Shown here: positions 1-8,562 of the stretch, one piece after another
How positions within the stretch are numbered: the first letter of the stretch is position 1
Layout: the number at the start of each line of letters is the position of its first letter
Assembly: GCA_020848745.1 (NCBI GenBank)
Contig: JADLHM010000025.1
Location: 101,703 to 165,702 of the forward strand
Direction of reading: 5' to 3'
DNA: 64,000 nt
Source of the DNA: Deltaproteobacteria bacterium
GTDB taxonomy: Bacteria > Desulfobacterota > Binatia > UTPRO1
Notes under the pieces: generated by a model
Database searches by the model: none
The model's input: the letters and a program-made list of their open reading frames with translations, nothing else
Told to the model about the DNA's origin: nothing
Translations under genes and position numbers: made by a program

Positions 1-243
1 GGGTTGCCGAAAGAGCTCTTCCCGCGTCTTGCCGGCGAGCGTCGCTTGCAGCTGCACGAGCGCGTCCTCCGCGTTCGGAGCGAGCGCCATCAGGTGGTGC
101 TCCGCGCGCACCATCGTCAGATCGCACGGCACCGCCGTCACGAACCCGTTCGGCAGGGTCGAGAGCATCACGAAGAACGCCGACCCGTCCGGCGACCGCA
201 GCTGATACCACTCGACCTTCTGCACCACGTACGCATCACGCAT
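1..243 (-). CDS. Small hypothetical protein, 3' end outside window
   Basis: Eighty-one codons are open from ATG (243) to the window edge, so the C-terminus is missing. The start has a purine-rich GGGAGAGGAG upstream. The protein begins MRDAYVVQKVEWYQLR and contains a hydrophobic stretch (FFVMLSTLPNGFVTAVP) that looks like buried beta strands rather than a membrane helix. There is no signal peptide and no catalytic motif that I recognise. The gene lies on the same strand as the AGCS symporter gene, 36 bases downstream of its stop, so it could be cotranscribed. Function unknown; a short cytosolic protein is the most that can be said. Confidence 0.6.
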   Translation of the reverse strand, partial: MRDAYVVQKVEWYQLRSPDGSAFFVMLSTLPNGFVTAVPCDLTMVRAEHHLMALAPNAEDALVQLQATLAGKTREELFRQP

Positions 244-279
244 GCGCCGACTCCTCTCCCGATGCTGGGTGGCCGCACC

Positions 280-1620
280 TTAGCGTTCCGGCCGGTCCTC
301 GCTCCAGAGGTGGCGGCGGGTCTCGTCGACGATCACGTGGGTGAGCACGAGGAGCGAGAGCAGGTTCGGAATCGCCATGAGGGCGTTGGTGATGTCGGCG
401 GCGGACCAGACGATCGGCAGCGGCGCCACCGACCCGAGGTAGACCGCGAGCACCCAGAGCACGCGATACACCCGTACCGACGCCGTTCCGAGCAGGTACT
501 CGCACGCCTTCTCGCCGTAGTAGGCCCAGCCGAGGATCGTCGAGAAGACGAACGTCAGCAGGCCGACCGTGAGCACCATGGGGCCGATGACGGGGTGCAG
601 GTCGCTGAACGCCTTCGAGGTGAGCGCGGCGCCCCCGAGGCCCTGCGTCCAGTCGTGCGACTGCACGACGACGAGCCCGGTCATGAGGCACACGACGACG
701 GTGTCCCAGAACGTCCCGGTCGACGACACGAGCGCCTGCCGCACGGGGTTCTTCGTCTGCGCGGCCGCCGCGACGATCGGCGCGCTCCCGAGCCCGGACT
801 CGTTCGAGAAGAGCCCGCGGGCGACGCCGTAGCGCATCGCCTCTCGCACGCCGGCGCCGACGAACCCGCCGACCGCCGCCTGCCCGGTGAACGCCGTGCG
901 CACGATGAGCGAGACGGTCGCCGGGATCTCGGAGGCATGCAGCGCCAGGATGACCAGACAGCCGGCGACGTAGAAGATCGCCATGAACGGCACCAGCCGC
1001 TCGCACACCGCCGCGATCGACTTGATGCCGCCGAGGATCACGAGGGCGGTGAGCGCGGTCATGATCCCGCCGGAGAGCCAGACCGAGACGCCGAACGTGT
1101 CGCGGACGAGCGTCGAGATCGAGTTCGCCTGCACGGTGTTGCCGATGCCGAACGCGCTCACCGCGGTGAGCGCCGCGAACGCGACCCCGAGCGGCTTGCT
1201 GCGCATGCCGCGCTCGAGCACGTACATGGGGCCGCCCGCCATCGTGCCGTCCGCCGCCGTGACGCGGTACTTCACCGAGAGCAGCGCCTCGGCGTACTTG
1301 GTGGCGATCCCGAAGACGCCGGTGAGCCACATCCACAGCACCGCTCCGGGTCCGCCGGAGGCGACCGCCGTGGCGACGCCGACGATGTTGCCGGTGCCGA
1401 TCGTCGCCGCGAGCGCGGTCGTGAGCGCGCCGAACTGCGAGACGTCGCCCTCGCCCTCCGCCCCGCGCTCGAGAGAGATGCGGATGGCGCGCCCCATGTA
1501 GCGCTGGATGAAGCGCAGGCGGATCGTCAGGTAGAGGTGCGTCCCGACCAGCAGGATCAGCATGGGCGGCCCCCACACGACGCCCGCGATCTGATCGAGC
1601 AGCTTGGTCAGATCCTCCAT
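280..1620 (-). CDS. AGCS-family Na+/alanine (glycine) symporter
   Basis: This 446-residue integral membrane protein belongs to the alanine/glycine:cation symporter family, which imports small neutral amino acids with Na+ or H+. The N-terminal hydrophobic segment is at about 12-32. The family signature follows at about 71-98 (AATIGTGNIVGVATA, then GGPGAVLWMW), with about ten more hydrophobic segments to the C-terminus. The length matches the family. The reading frame stays open upstream, but ATG at 1620 (MEDLTKLLDQ) gives the normal AGCS N-terminus and starts 11 bases after the stop of the holin-like gene, so the two probably form one transcript. The substrate cannot be fixed from sequence; alanine or glycine is a family inference. 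Confidence 0.88.
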   Translation of the reverse strand: MEDLTKLLDQIAGVVWGPPMLILLVGTHLYLTIRLRFIQRYMGRAIRISLERGAEGEGDVSQFGALTTALAATIGTGNIVGVATAVASGGPGAVLWMWLTGVFGIATKYAEALLSVKYRVTAADGTMAGGPMYVLERGMRSKPLGVAFAALTAVSAFGIGNTVQANSISTLVRDTFGVSVWLSGGIMTALTALVILGGIKSIAAVCERLVPFMAIFYVAGCLVILALHASEIPATVSLIVRTAFTGQAAVGGFVGAGVREAMRYGVARGLFSNESGLGSAPIVAAAAQTKNPVRQALVSSTGTFWDTVVVCLMTGLVVVQSHDWTQGLGGAALTSKAFSDLHPVIGPMVLTVGLLTFVFSTILGWAYYGEKACEYLLGTASVRVYRVLWVLAVYLGSVAPLPIVWSAADITNALMAIPNLLSLLVLTHVIVDETRRHLWSEDRPER

Positions 1621-1631
1621 CCGTCGGGTCG

Positions 1632-2012
1632 TTACGGCTCGCGACGGATGATCATGACCTCGAACCGCCCCGACGGTCCGACGTACCAGGAGGCGATCCA
1701 CCCGGTGCACGACACCACCAGCGCGCCGAGCAGCGCCGCGCCGAAGCCCGCGAGCGTGAAGCCCTCGAGGAGCGCGGCGACGAGCGACAGCATCGCCGCG
1801 TTCACGACCCAGAGGAAGAGCCCGAGCGTCACCACGGTGATCGGCAGGGTCAGGAGCACGATCGCCGGACGGACGACGGCGTTCACGATGCCGAGCAGGA
1901 GCGCCGCGACCAGGAGCGTACCGGCGCCTCGGATCTCCACGCCGGGCACGAGCGCCTGCGCCAGCCAGAGACCGAGCGCGGCGATCAGCAGACGTACGAC
2001 GAAGCCCGGCAT
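1632..2012 (-). CDS. Phage-holin-family-4-like (YvlD-type) membrane protein
   Basis: The 126-residue protein is almost entirely hydrophobic, with four predicted membrane segments (about 3-20, 28-50, 55-80 and 85-112) and a short charged C-terminus. This is the size and pattern of the superfamily IV holin-like proteins (PF04020, YvlD). The name comes from homology; in most bacteria these are chromosomal membrane proteins of unknown role with no link to phage lysis. It starts 27 bases from the divergent SulP gene and is followed by the AGCS gene after 11 bases, so it likely heads a two-gene transcript. Confidence 0.75.
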   Translation of the reverse strand: MPGFVVRLLIAALGLWLAQALVPGVEIRGAGTLLVAALLLGIVNAVVRPAIVLLTLPITVVTLGLFLWVVNAAMLSLVAALLEGFTLAGFGAALLGALVVSCTGWIASWYVGPSGRFEVMIIRREP

Positions 2013-2039
2013 GCCGCGCTCCTACCAAAACGCTGGCGA

Positions 2040-3860
2040 ATGAGAAATGATCGCGGCGGTTTCGTGCCCCATCGGAAGCAATCGCTCTCGCCGAGGCCTC
2101 CCCCGCGCCCGGGTCCCTCCTTCGCCAGCGCTCTCCGCGCCGCGCTCCGGCACTACGACGGTCCCGCCTTCCGCGCCGATCTCCTGGCCGGCGGCATCGT
2201 CGGCATCGTGGCGCTGCCGCTCTCGATGGCGCTCGCGATCGCGGTCGGCGTCCCGCCGCAGCACGGCCTCTACACCGCGATCGTCGGGGGCTTCGTCGTC
2301 GCGGCGGCGGGCGGCTCGCGCTTCCAGGTGACGGGGCCGACGGCCGCCTTCGTCGTGATCCTGGCGCCGATCGCGGCCCGCCACGGGGTTTCCGGGTTGC
2401 TCTTCGCGGGGATGCTCGCGGGGCTCATGCTGCTCGCCATGGGGCTCGCCGGCGCCGGCCGGCTGATCCAGTTCATTCCCTACCCGGTGACGAGCGGCTT
2501 CACCGCCGGCATCGCCACCGTGATCGCGACGCTCCAGCTGAAGGACGCGCTCGGCCTCGAGGTCGCACACATGCCGGAGCATTTCCCGGCGAAGGTTGCC
2601 GCGCTCTGGGCGGCGCACGGCACGGTGTCGCTCCCCGAAGTGGCGATCGCCGCGACGACGCTCGCGCTGCTGCTCGTCCTCCCCCGTCTCACCGACCGCG
2701 TTCCGGCGCCGCTCGCCGCCATCGTGCTCGCCGCCGCCGCGGCCGTCGGCCTCGGGCGGCTCTGGCCGGACGTCCACGTGGCCACGCTCGCCGACCGCTT
2801 CTCGACCACGATCGGCGGCCACGTGTACGCCGGCATCCCGCCGCTCCCGCCGCAGCCGCACCTCCCGTGGACGGCGGAGCTCTGGCGGCTCGACGCCCTT
2901 CGCGAGCTCGTCCCGGCGGCGTTCACGATCGCGATCCTCGGCGCGATCGAATCGTTGCTTTCCGCGGTCGTCGCCGACGGCATGACGGGCACGCGCCACG
3001 ACCCAGATACGGAGCTCGTCGCGCTCGGCCTCGGCAACGTCGCCGCGCCCTTCTTCGGCGGCATCGCCGCGACGGGCGCCCTCGCCCGCACCGCCACCAA
3101 CATCCGCGCCGGCGCGCGCTCGCCGGTCGCCGCGATGACGCACGCGCTCGTCGTGCTGCTGGCGGTGTTGCTGCTAGCGCCGCTCGTCGGCTACGTCCCG
3201 ATGGCGGCGCTCGCCGGCCTCCTCCTGCTGGTGGCGTGGAACATGTCGGAGATCCGGCACTTCCTGCACGTCGCGCGCGTCGGACCGCGGAGCGACGCGT
3301 TCGTGCTCCTCAGCTGCTTCTCGCTGACCGTCATCTTCGACATGGTGCTCGCGGTGTCCGTCGGGGTGGTGCTGGCGGCGCTCCTCTTCCTGAAGCGCAT
3401 GTCCGAGCTGACCCACGGTCGCCTCCTGGCGGATCCCAACGGCCAGCACGGTCCCCTGACCGTGCCGCCGCACGTCGCCCTCTACGAGATCAACGGCCCG
3501 CTCTTCTTCGGGGCGGCGCAGAGCGCCATGACCGCGCTCGACACGATCGGCGCCGACGTGCGCGTCGTCGTGCTCGCGCTCGGCCGCGTCCCGACGATCG
3601 ACGCGACCGGCCTCGTCGCGCTCGAGAGCGCGCTCGAGCGTCTGCACCGCGACCGCAAGTTCGTGCTCATCGCGGGGCCGCTCCCCGAGCCCCGCCACGT
3701 CTTCGGCAAGGCCAACCTCCGCGCCCACCACGAAAACATCGTGCTCGAATCGAACCTCGAGCAGGCGCTGCGGACGGCCGGCGACCTCGTGCTCCTGAAC
3801 CCGCAGTGGAAGTCGCACGCGGCCGCGGCGTCGTCGACGCCGAAAGCCGTCGGGTCGTGA
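2040..3860 (+). CDS. SulP-family anion transporter with STAS domain
   Basis: This 606-residue permease takes up inorganic anions (sulfate, bicarbonate or similar) across the inner membrane. After a basic, Pro-rich N-terminus, residues about 45-440 form the SulP core: the first conserved helix region ends in GLYTAIVGGF, followed by FQVTGPTAAF and the YPVTSGFTAG signature. A C-terminal STAS domain at about 470-590 contains the central IDATGL motif of that fold. ATG at 2040 is only 27 bases from the divergent holin-like gene, so the promoters must overlap. The family cannot be split into sulfate and bicarbonate transporters by eye; a beta-carbonic anhydrase gene lies 16 kb away but is not linked. 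Confidence 0.9.
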   Translation: MRNDRGGFVPHRKQSLSPRPPPRPGPSFASALRAALRHYDGPAFRADLLAGGIVGIVALPLSMALAIAVGVPPQHGLYTAIVGGFVVAAAGGSRFQVTGPTAAFVVILAPIAARHGVSGLLFAGMLAGLMLLAMGLAGAGRLIQFIPYPVTSGFTAGIATVIATLQLKDALGLEVAHMPEHFPAKVAALWAAHGTVSLPEVAIAATTLALLLVLPRLTDRVPAPLAAIVLAAAAAVGLGRLWPDVHVATLADRFSTTIGGHVYAGIPPLPPQPHLPWTAELWRLDALRELVPAAFTIAILGAIESLLSAVVADGMTGTRHDPDTELVALGLGNVAAPFFGGIAATGALARTATNIRAGARSPVAAMTHALVVLLAVLLLAPLVGYVPMAALAGLLLLVAWNMSEIRHFLHVARVGPRSDAFVLLSCFSLTVIFDMVLAVSVGVVLAALLFLKRMSELTHGRLLADPNGQHGPLTVPPHVALYEINGPLFFGAAQSAMTALDTIGADVRVVVLALGRVPTIDATGLVALESALERLHRDRKFVLIAGPLPEPRHVFGKANLRAHHENIVLESNLEQALRTAGDLVLLNPQWKSHAAAASSTPKAVGS

Positions 3861-3873
3861 CGCGCGGCCCGGG

Positions 3874-4665
3874 TTATGCGTCCTTCGGCTTCATCATGCC
3901 GCCGACGAGGCGCGTCGTGATGCCGGCCGGCAGGTGCTTGTAGAGCCCCGCCGCGACCGCGTTCATGAGGCCGTTCACCAGGACCGAGCGCTGTCCGACG
4001 GCCGCAATCGCCTGCTCGGCGACCTGGTCGGCGGTCATCCACACGAAGGACGGCATGCTCGCCGTGTCGAAGGTGTCGACCTTCTCCTGGAATTCCGTGC
4101 GGGTGAAACCGGGGCAGACGCAGAGGACGTGCACGCCCGTGCCGCGGAGCTCCGCGGCGAGCGACTCCGTGAAGCTCAGCACGAACGCCTTGGTCGCGCA
4201 GTAGGTCGCCATGAAGGGACCCGGACCGAAGCCGCCGACCGACGCGACGTTCATGACCGCCCCGCGCCGGCGCTCGACCATTCCGGGCAGGAAACGGCCG
4301 GTGAGCTCGACGAGCGCCGCGACGTTCAACTGGATCTCCTCGATCTCGCGGGCGACGGGGAGCTCGTGGAAGCGCCCGTGCGTGCCGAAGCCGGCGTTGT
4401 TGACGAGCCAGTCGACGACGATGCCGCGCCGCTCGGTCTCCGCTTGCAGCGCTTCGCCGGCGCCGGGCTTGGCGAGGTCGGCGGTGAGGACCTGCACCTC
4501 GCTGCCATGCGCGGCGCGGAGCTCGCCGGCCAGACGCTCGAGACGGTCGGTGCGGCGCGCGACGAGAGCGACGGAGCGGCGCTCGGCGGCGAGCCGGCGC
4601 GCCAGCGCCTCGCCGATGCCGCTCGACGCGCCGGTGATGAGGGTGAACTCCTGTGGTGACGACAT
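3874..4665 (-). CDS. Short-chain dehydrogenase/reductase (SDR)
   Basis: This 263-residue classical SDR is an NAD(P)-dependent oxidoreductase. The cofactor glycine motif TGASSGIG is at 11-18, NNAG at 89-92, and the catalytic Ser142-Tyr155-Lys159 set (YCATK) is intact. An Arg pair near residue 37 (ARRTDR) suggests NADP(H) preference. The C-terminus (AAGLYKHLPAGITTRLVGGMM) is hydrophobic, as in membrane-associated DltE/YqjQ-type SDRs acting on lipid-like substrates. It is convergent with the SulP gene (13-base gap) and follows the alpha/beta hydrolase gene on the same strand by 27 bases. The substrate is not predictable. Confidence 0.88.
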   Translation of the reverse strand: MSSPQEFTLITGASSGIGEALARRLAAERRSVALVARRTDRLERLAGELRAAHGSEVQVLTADLAKPGAGEALQAETERRGIVVDWLVNNAGFGTHGRFHELPVAREIEEIQLNVAALVELTGRFLPGMVERRRGAVMNVASVGGFGPGPFMATYCATKAFVLSFTESLAAELRGTGVHVLCVCPGFTRTEFQEKVDTFDTASMPSFVWMTADQVAEQAIAAVGQRSVLVNGLMNAVAAGLYKHLPAGITTRLVGGMMKPKDA

Positions 4666-4692
4666 GATCGCTCCTTCGTGTGCCGGCCGCGC

Positions 4693-5592
4693 TCAGAGCG
4701 GCGGACGGCGCGGCACGCTGTGCTCCCAGTCGGCGAGCACCGCGCGCAGGGCGGCGATGAACGCGAGGGGCTGGTCGAGAATGAGGTGATGATGCGCCTG
4801 CGGGATCTCGACGATCGGCGCATTCCGATCGAGGAGCCCGTACATGTACTCGGCGATCTCGGGCGGCACGAGGAAGCTGAGCTCGCCCCGGAAGACGCAG
4901 ACCCGGCAGCGCACCTTCGCCAGGTAGTCGCTCATCGGCACGAGCGACGTCTTCACGAAGACGCGCGGATCGAACTTCCAGGTCCAGCCCGCGTCGGTCC
5001 GCTTCAGCGAGTGCCGCGCGACGTGGTCCACGATGAAGGCGTTCTCGCACGGCTGCGGCGGAATGAGGTGGAAGTGCTGGATGGCGGTCTCGAGGTCGGC
5101 GTACGTCTTGGGGTTGCGGAACGCGCGCCCGCGCGCGCCCTCCTCGCTCTCCGGATCGGGCCGCCGCACCGGCGAGTCGACGATGATCGCGCCCGCCAGC
5201 CGGTCGCCGTAGAGCGAGGCCGCGACGATGCTCACGAAGCCGCCGAGGCTGTGTCCGACGAGCATCGGCGCGCCGACGATCCGCGCGTCGGTCGCGACCG
5301 CCATCACCTCCCGCGCCCACACCTCGCGCGGGTACGCCTCGCGCTGCCCGCTGTCGCCGTGGCCGGAGAGCTCCGGCGCGACGACGTGGTACTGCGAGGC
5401 GAGCTGCGGCGCCAGGAAGCTCCACCACTCCGCGTGCGCCGCGCCGCCGTGCACGAGCACGAGGCCCGGCTTCGTGGAATCCCCCCACGTGAGATACCGG
5501 ATGCGGCAGCCCTCGACCTCGAGGAAGCGCTCGCCGCGGGGCGCCGCGAGCGCGTCGGTGAACCACGTGGGCGCGTCGCGACGATCCGCCAT
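4693..5592 (-). CDS. Alpha/beta-hydrolase-fold protein
   Basis: The 299-residue protein has the alpha/beta hydrolase core: the oxyanion segment LVLVHGGAAH at 45-54, the nucleophile elbow GHSLGG with Ser115, an acidic residue in the late strand, and the His cluster AHHHLILDQP near 270. It is a probable esterase, epoxide hydrolase or haloalkane-dehalogenase-like enzyme with unknown substrate. The frame is open to 5685, but the upstream codons are Arg-rich and unlike a protein, so ATG at 5592 (MADRRDAPTW) is preferred; ATG at 5637 is the alternative. The SDR gene follows on the same strand after 27 bases, a pairing that suggests a shared degradative or lipid-modifying role. Confidence 0.85.
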   Translation of the reverse strand: MADRRDAPTWFTDALAAPRGERFLEVEGCRIRYLTWGDSTKPGLVLVHGGAAHAEWWSFLAPQLASQYHVVAPELSGHGDSGQREAYPREVWAREVMAVATDARIVGAPMLVGHSLGGFVSIVAASLYGDRLAGAIIVDSPVRRPDPESEEGARGRAFRNPKTYADLETAIQHFHLIPPQPCENAFIVDHVARHSLKRTDAGWTWKFDPRVFVKTSLVPMSDYLAKVRCRVCVFRGELSFLVPPEIAEYMYGLLDRNAPIVEIPQAHHHLILDQPLAFIAALRAVLADWEHSVPRRPPL

Positions 5593-5708
5593 CGTCGCAT
5601 CGTGAAATCCTGTTCGACGGGCATATGCAAGTAGCATCCGGCGGGCACGCGCGCCGCGCTTGCGACGGCGGCGGGCGCGCGCCAAGCTCGCGGACGGGAG
5701 CCTACGAC

Positions 5709-6056
5709 ATGAGCGACGACGTCTGCGATCTCACCGCGAAGGAGTGCGTGCCGTGCCGGGGAGGCGTTCCCCCGCTCGCGGCCGACGAGCGCGCGCGCCT
5801 GCTCCGCCAGCTCGGCCACGACTGGCGGGTCGTCGACGGCCATCACCTCGAGAAGGCGTTCGCCTTCCCGGACTTCGCGAGCGCCCTCGCCTTCACGAAC
5901 CGCGTCGGCGGGCTCGCCGAGCGCGAGGGCCACCACCCCGACATCCACCTCGCCTGGGGCAAGGTCCGGATCACGATCTGGACCCACAAGATCGACGGGC
6001 TCACCGAGAGCGACTTCGTGCTGGCGGCGAAGACCGAGCAGCTGCCGCGGACGTAG
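5709..6056 (+). CDS. phhB: Pterin-4a-carbinolamine dehydratase
   Basis: This 115-residue protein matches the PCD/DCoH family, which dehydrates 4a-hydroxytetrahydropterin during tetrahydropterin recycling. The family pattern is complete: EREGHHPDIHLAW (His75-His76-Pro77), then WTHKIDGLTESD. The Cys-containing N-terminus (CDLTAKECVPCRGGVPPL) is typical of bacterial members. ATG at 5709 is preceded by a weak GGGAG. It is a single-gene unit, divergent from the hydrolase gene and convergent with the next hydrolase gene. No aromatic amino-acid hydroxylase gene is seen in the window, so the pterin-dependent partner is unknown; some bacterial PCDs act in molybdopterin metabolism. Confidence 0.93.
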   Translation: MSDDVCDLTAKECVPCRGGVPPLAADERARLLRQLGHDWRVVDGHHLEKAFAFPDFASALAFTNRVGGLAEREGHHPDIHLAWGKVRITIWTHKIDGLTESDFVLAAKTEQLPRT

Positions 6057-6109
6057 CCGGCGCGGACGCGGCGATTTCACGCCGCGCCGCCCGCCGCCGG
6101 GCTCGAGCC

Positions 6110-7075
6110 TCAGCGCGCCGGCGACGGGGCGGGCTCGTCGGGCCAGAGCGCGAGCAAGGCGTCGAGGATCTCCTCGGCGGCGTCGAGGTTTCCCATGTGC
6201 CCCTCGCCGGGGCGCACGCGCAGCTCCGCACCGGGAACGAGCGCAGCCAGATGATGCGCGTGCTCGAGCGGGACGAGCGGGTCGGCGTCACCGTGCCAGA
6301 ACCGGATCGGCACTCGGAGATCGCGTGGAGAGAACCCCCAATCGCGCGTGAAGAGAACGAGGTCGTAGATCGGCGCGCGCAGTTGTTCCCGTCCCGCGCG
6401 CAGCATGTCGTCGAGGAACATCGCCTTCATCTCGGGCCGACGCATCACCTGCTGATCCCCCGGCGGCATGGCGCTCACCGCGAGATCGAAGACCGCCGAG
6501 GCGACCGGCCGGAACGCGAACGCGGCCGCCCAGACGGTGAAGCCGAGAGGTTCGCGCAGCGCGTGCAAGAACACCCGGAGGCGCGCTGCGAGCCGCATGG
6601 CGCCCCCCGGGGCCGCCTCCGCACCGACGGCCGGAGCCACCCCACCGAGCACCGCGCCGGCCACGACGCGGCTCGCAAGCCGATGCGCACACCCCAACAC
6701 GTACGGCCCGCCACCCGACAGGCCGACGAGGGCGAAGCGGTCGATGCCGAGGTCGTCGACGACCTCCCGGACGTCCTCGGCCCAGTCCAGCACGGACCCG
6801 TGGAGATGCGGCGTCGAGTCGCCGATGCCGGGCCGCTCGACTCCGACCAATCGCAGCCCACGCGCCTGCGCCTCGGCGATCGCCCGTGGCGGCACCTGCC
6901 GCCTTCCGCCCGGTGTTCCGGGAAACCACAAGATGGCGCGGCCGCGCGGGTTTCCGTACTCCGCGATGCCGATGGTGCGCCCGTCGCCGAGCCGCACACG
7001 GTCCTCGCGAAAGGGTACGGCCGGGCCGGCATCGACGACGCTCATCGGCCGACCATGTCGCGATCGGTCGCGCAT
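6110..7075 (-). CDS. Alpha/beta hydrolase
   Basis: A 321-residue alpha/beta hydrolase. The oxyanion motif is FPGTPGGRR, the nucleophile elbow is GLSGGG (Ser in FALVGLSGGGPYVLG), a catalytic Asp lies in WHGDADPLVP, and the His is in GEGHMGNL near the C-terminus. It resembles the proline-iminopeptidase/esterase-like group that acts on small esters or amides. ATG at 7075 is chosen because GGAGG lies 10 bases upstream; ATG at 7045 has no such site. It is convergent with phhB and 35 bases downstream of the sthA stop, so it could be read through from the HDOD-sthA unit. Substrate unknown. Confidence 0.82.
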   Translation of the reverse strand: MRDRSRHGRPMSVVDAGPAVPFREDRVRLGDGRTIGIAEYGNPRGRAILWFPGTPGGRRQVPPRAIAEAQARGLRLVGVERPGIGDSTPHLHGSVLDWAEDVREVVDDLGIDRFALVGLSGGGPYVLGCAHRLASRVVAGAVLGGVAPAVGAEAAPGGAMRLAARLRVFLHALREPLGFTVWAAAFAFRPVASAVFDLAVSAMPPGDQQVMRRPEMKAMFLDDMLRAGREQLRAPIYDLVLFTRDWGFSPRDLRVPIRFWHGDADPLVPLEHAHHLAALVPGAELRVRPGEGHMGNLDAAEEILDALLALWPDEPAPSPAR

Positions 7076-7110
7076 CGCAAACCGCCCTCCGGCGATTCTC
7101 TTAGGCTCCT

Positions 7111-8562
7111 CTAGGGAACCCGGGCGCCGTCCCGCTCCTCGACCGGCGCGGCCGCGTGTCGGAGGCGGAGCCCCGCGTCGGCGCGGCGCGAGAGCAGGTC
7201 GAGCGCCGCCACGCGATACGCCTCGGCCAGCGTCGGGAAGTTGAAGATGTTCTCGATGAACACTTCGACGGGTTGCGCGCCGATCATCGCGAGCTGCCCG
7301 AGGTGCACGAGCTCGGTTGCTCCCTCGCCGATGATCTGCACGCCGAGGACGCGCGATCCGTCGGCGGCGGCCACCATCTTGAGAAAGCCGTCGCGGGCGT
7401 TCGAGATGTGTCCGCGCGCGATCTCCCTGAACGCGGCGCGGCCGACCAGGATCTCGCCGTGGCGCTCGCGGGCGGCGGCCTCGTCGAGCCCGACGCACGC
7501 CATCTCCGGGATCGTGTAGACCCCGACTGGCATCGTCTCGCCGGACAAGCCGGCGGGAAGACCCATCGCGTGGCAGACGGCGCGCCGTCCTTGCTCCATG
7601 GCGCTCGTCGCGAGCGCCGGAGGTCCGATGACGTCGCCGACGGCGTAGATGTGGGGCACGACCGTCCGGAGGTGCGCGTCGACCTCGATCAATCCGCGCG
7701 TGTTGGCGGCGAGGCCGGCGGCCGTGAGGTTCAACCCGTCCACCGACGCGACCCGCCCGAGCGCGCAGAGCAGCTTGTCGGAAGTCAGGACCTCGCCGCT
7801 CTCAAGCGTCGTGACCACGGAGATGCCGTCGGCCGCAACCGAGGCGATAGCGGCGTTGGCGACGTAGCGCGCCCCGCTCCGCTCGAACTCCGCCACGAAG
7901 CGATCGGTGAGCTCGGGATCCAGGAAGCCGAGCGGCCGCGGCGCCTTGTCCACCATCGTGACCTGCACGCCGAGGGTCGCGAAGATGCTCGCGTATTCGC
8001 TCGCGATCACGCCCGCGCCGATCACCGTGAGCGAGCGCGGCAAGTACTGCAGCGACAGGATGGAATCGCTGTCGAGGACGTGCTCGTGGTCGATCGGCAC
8101 GTTCGGGGGGACGCGCGGCGTCGAGCCGACGGCGATGACGATCGTGCCCGCCGCGAGCCGCCGCCGCGCACCCTGAACGCTCTGCACCTCGACTTCGACC
8201 GGCGACACGAAGCGCGCGCGGCCGTGGATCAGATCGATGCCGTTTCGGCGCAGCTGATCGCCGATGTACCGCTGGTGGCTCTGAACGACCTCGTCGAGGC
8301 GCGTCAGCAGACTCGAGATCTTGGTGCCTTCCGGCATCTGGAGATCGAGCACGTTGCCGCTCCGCTGCCGGAAGCTCGCGAGCGCGACGGCGGTCTCGCG
8401 CAGCGTCTTGCTCGGAATGGTGCCGCGCTGGACGCACTCGCCGCCGACCGCGGCTCCGCGCTCGACGATGGCGACCCGGCATCCCGCCTTGGCGCCTTGG
8501 ATCGCGGCCTTCTGACCCGCCGGGCCGCTGCCGATGACGACGAGGTCGTATCGATCCGTCAC
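7111..8562 (-). CDS. sthA: Soluble NAD(P)+ transhydrogenase (SthA-like flavoprotein)
   Basis: A 483-residue FAD-dependent pyridine nucleotide oxidoreductase. The FAD site IGSGPAG is at 10-16 and a second nucleotide site is IGAGVIASEYASIF. The redox segment GGECVQRGTIPSKTLRE keeps only Cys43 of the CxxxxC pair found in dihydrolipoamide dehydrogenase and mercuric reductase. Loss of the second Cys in a GTIPSK context is the hallmark of SthA, which exchanges hydride between NADPH and NAD+. The second FAD motif (YAVGDVIG) and the dimer domain are complete. The start is GTG at 8562, overlapping the HDOD stop as GTGA, which predicts translational coupling. Confidence 0.88.
   Translation of the reverse strand: MTDRYDLVVIGSGPAGQKAAIQGAKAGCRVAIVERGAAVGGECVQRGTIPSKTLRETAVALASFRQRSGNVLDLQMPEGTKISSLLTRLDEVVQSHQRYIGDQLRRNGIDLIHGRARFVSPVEVEVQSVQGARRRLAAGTIVIAVGSTPRVPPNVPIDHEHVLDSDSILSLQYLPRSLTVIGAGVIASEYASIFATLGVQVTMVDKAPRPLGFLDPELTDRFVAEFERSGARYVANAAIASVAADGISVVTTLESGEVLTSDKLLCALGRVASVDGLNLTAAGLAANTRGLIEVDAHLRTVVPHIYAVGDVIGPPALATSAMEQGRRAVCHAMGLPAGLSGETMPVGVYTIPEMACVGLDEAAARERHGEILVGRAAFREIARGHISNARDGFLKMVAAADGSRVLGVQIIGEGATELVHLGQLAMIGAQPVEVFIENIFNFPTLAEAYRVAALDLLSRRADAGLRLRHAAAPVEERDGARVP

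Noticed and set aside
4..2043. A 679-codon open frame on the plus strand at the left edge
   Set aside because: It is antisense to the AGCS and holin-like genes and His/Arg-rich, without a domain.
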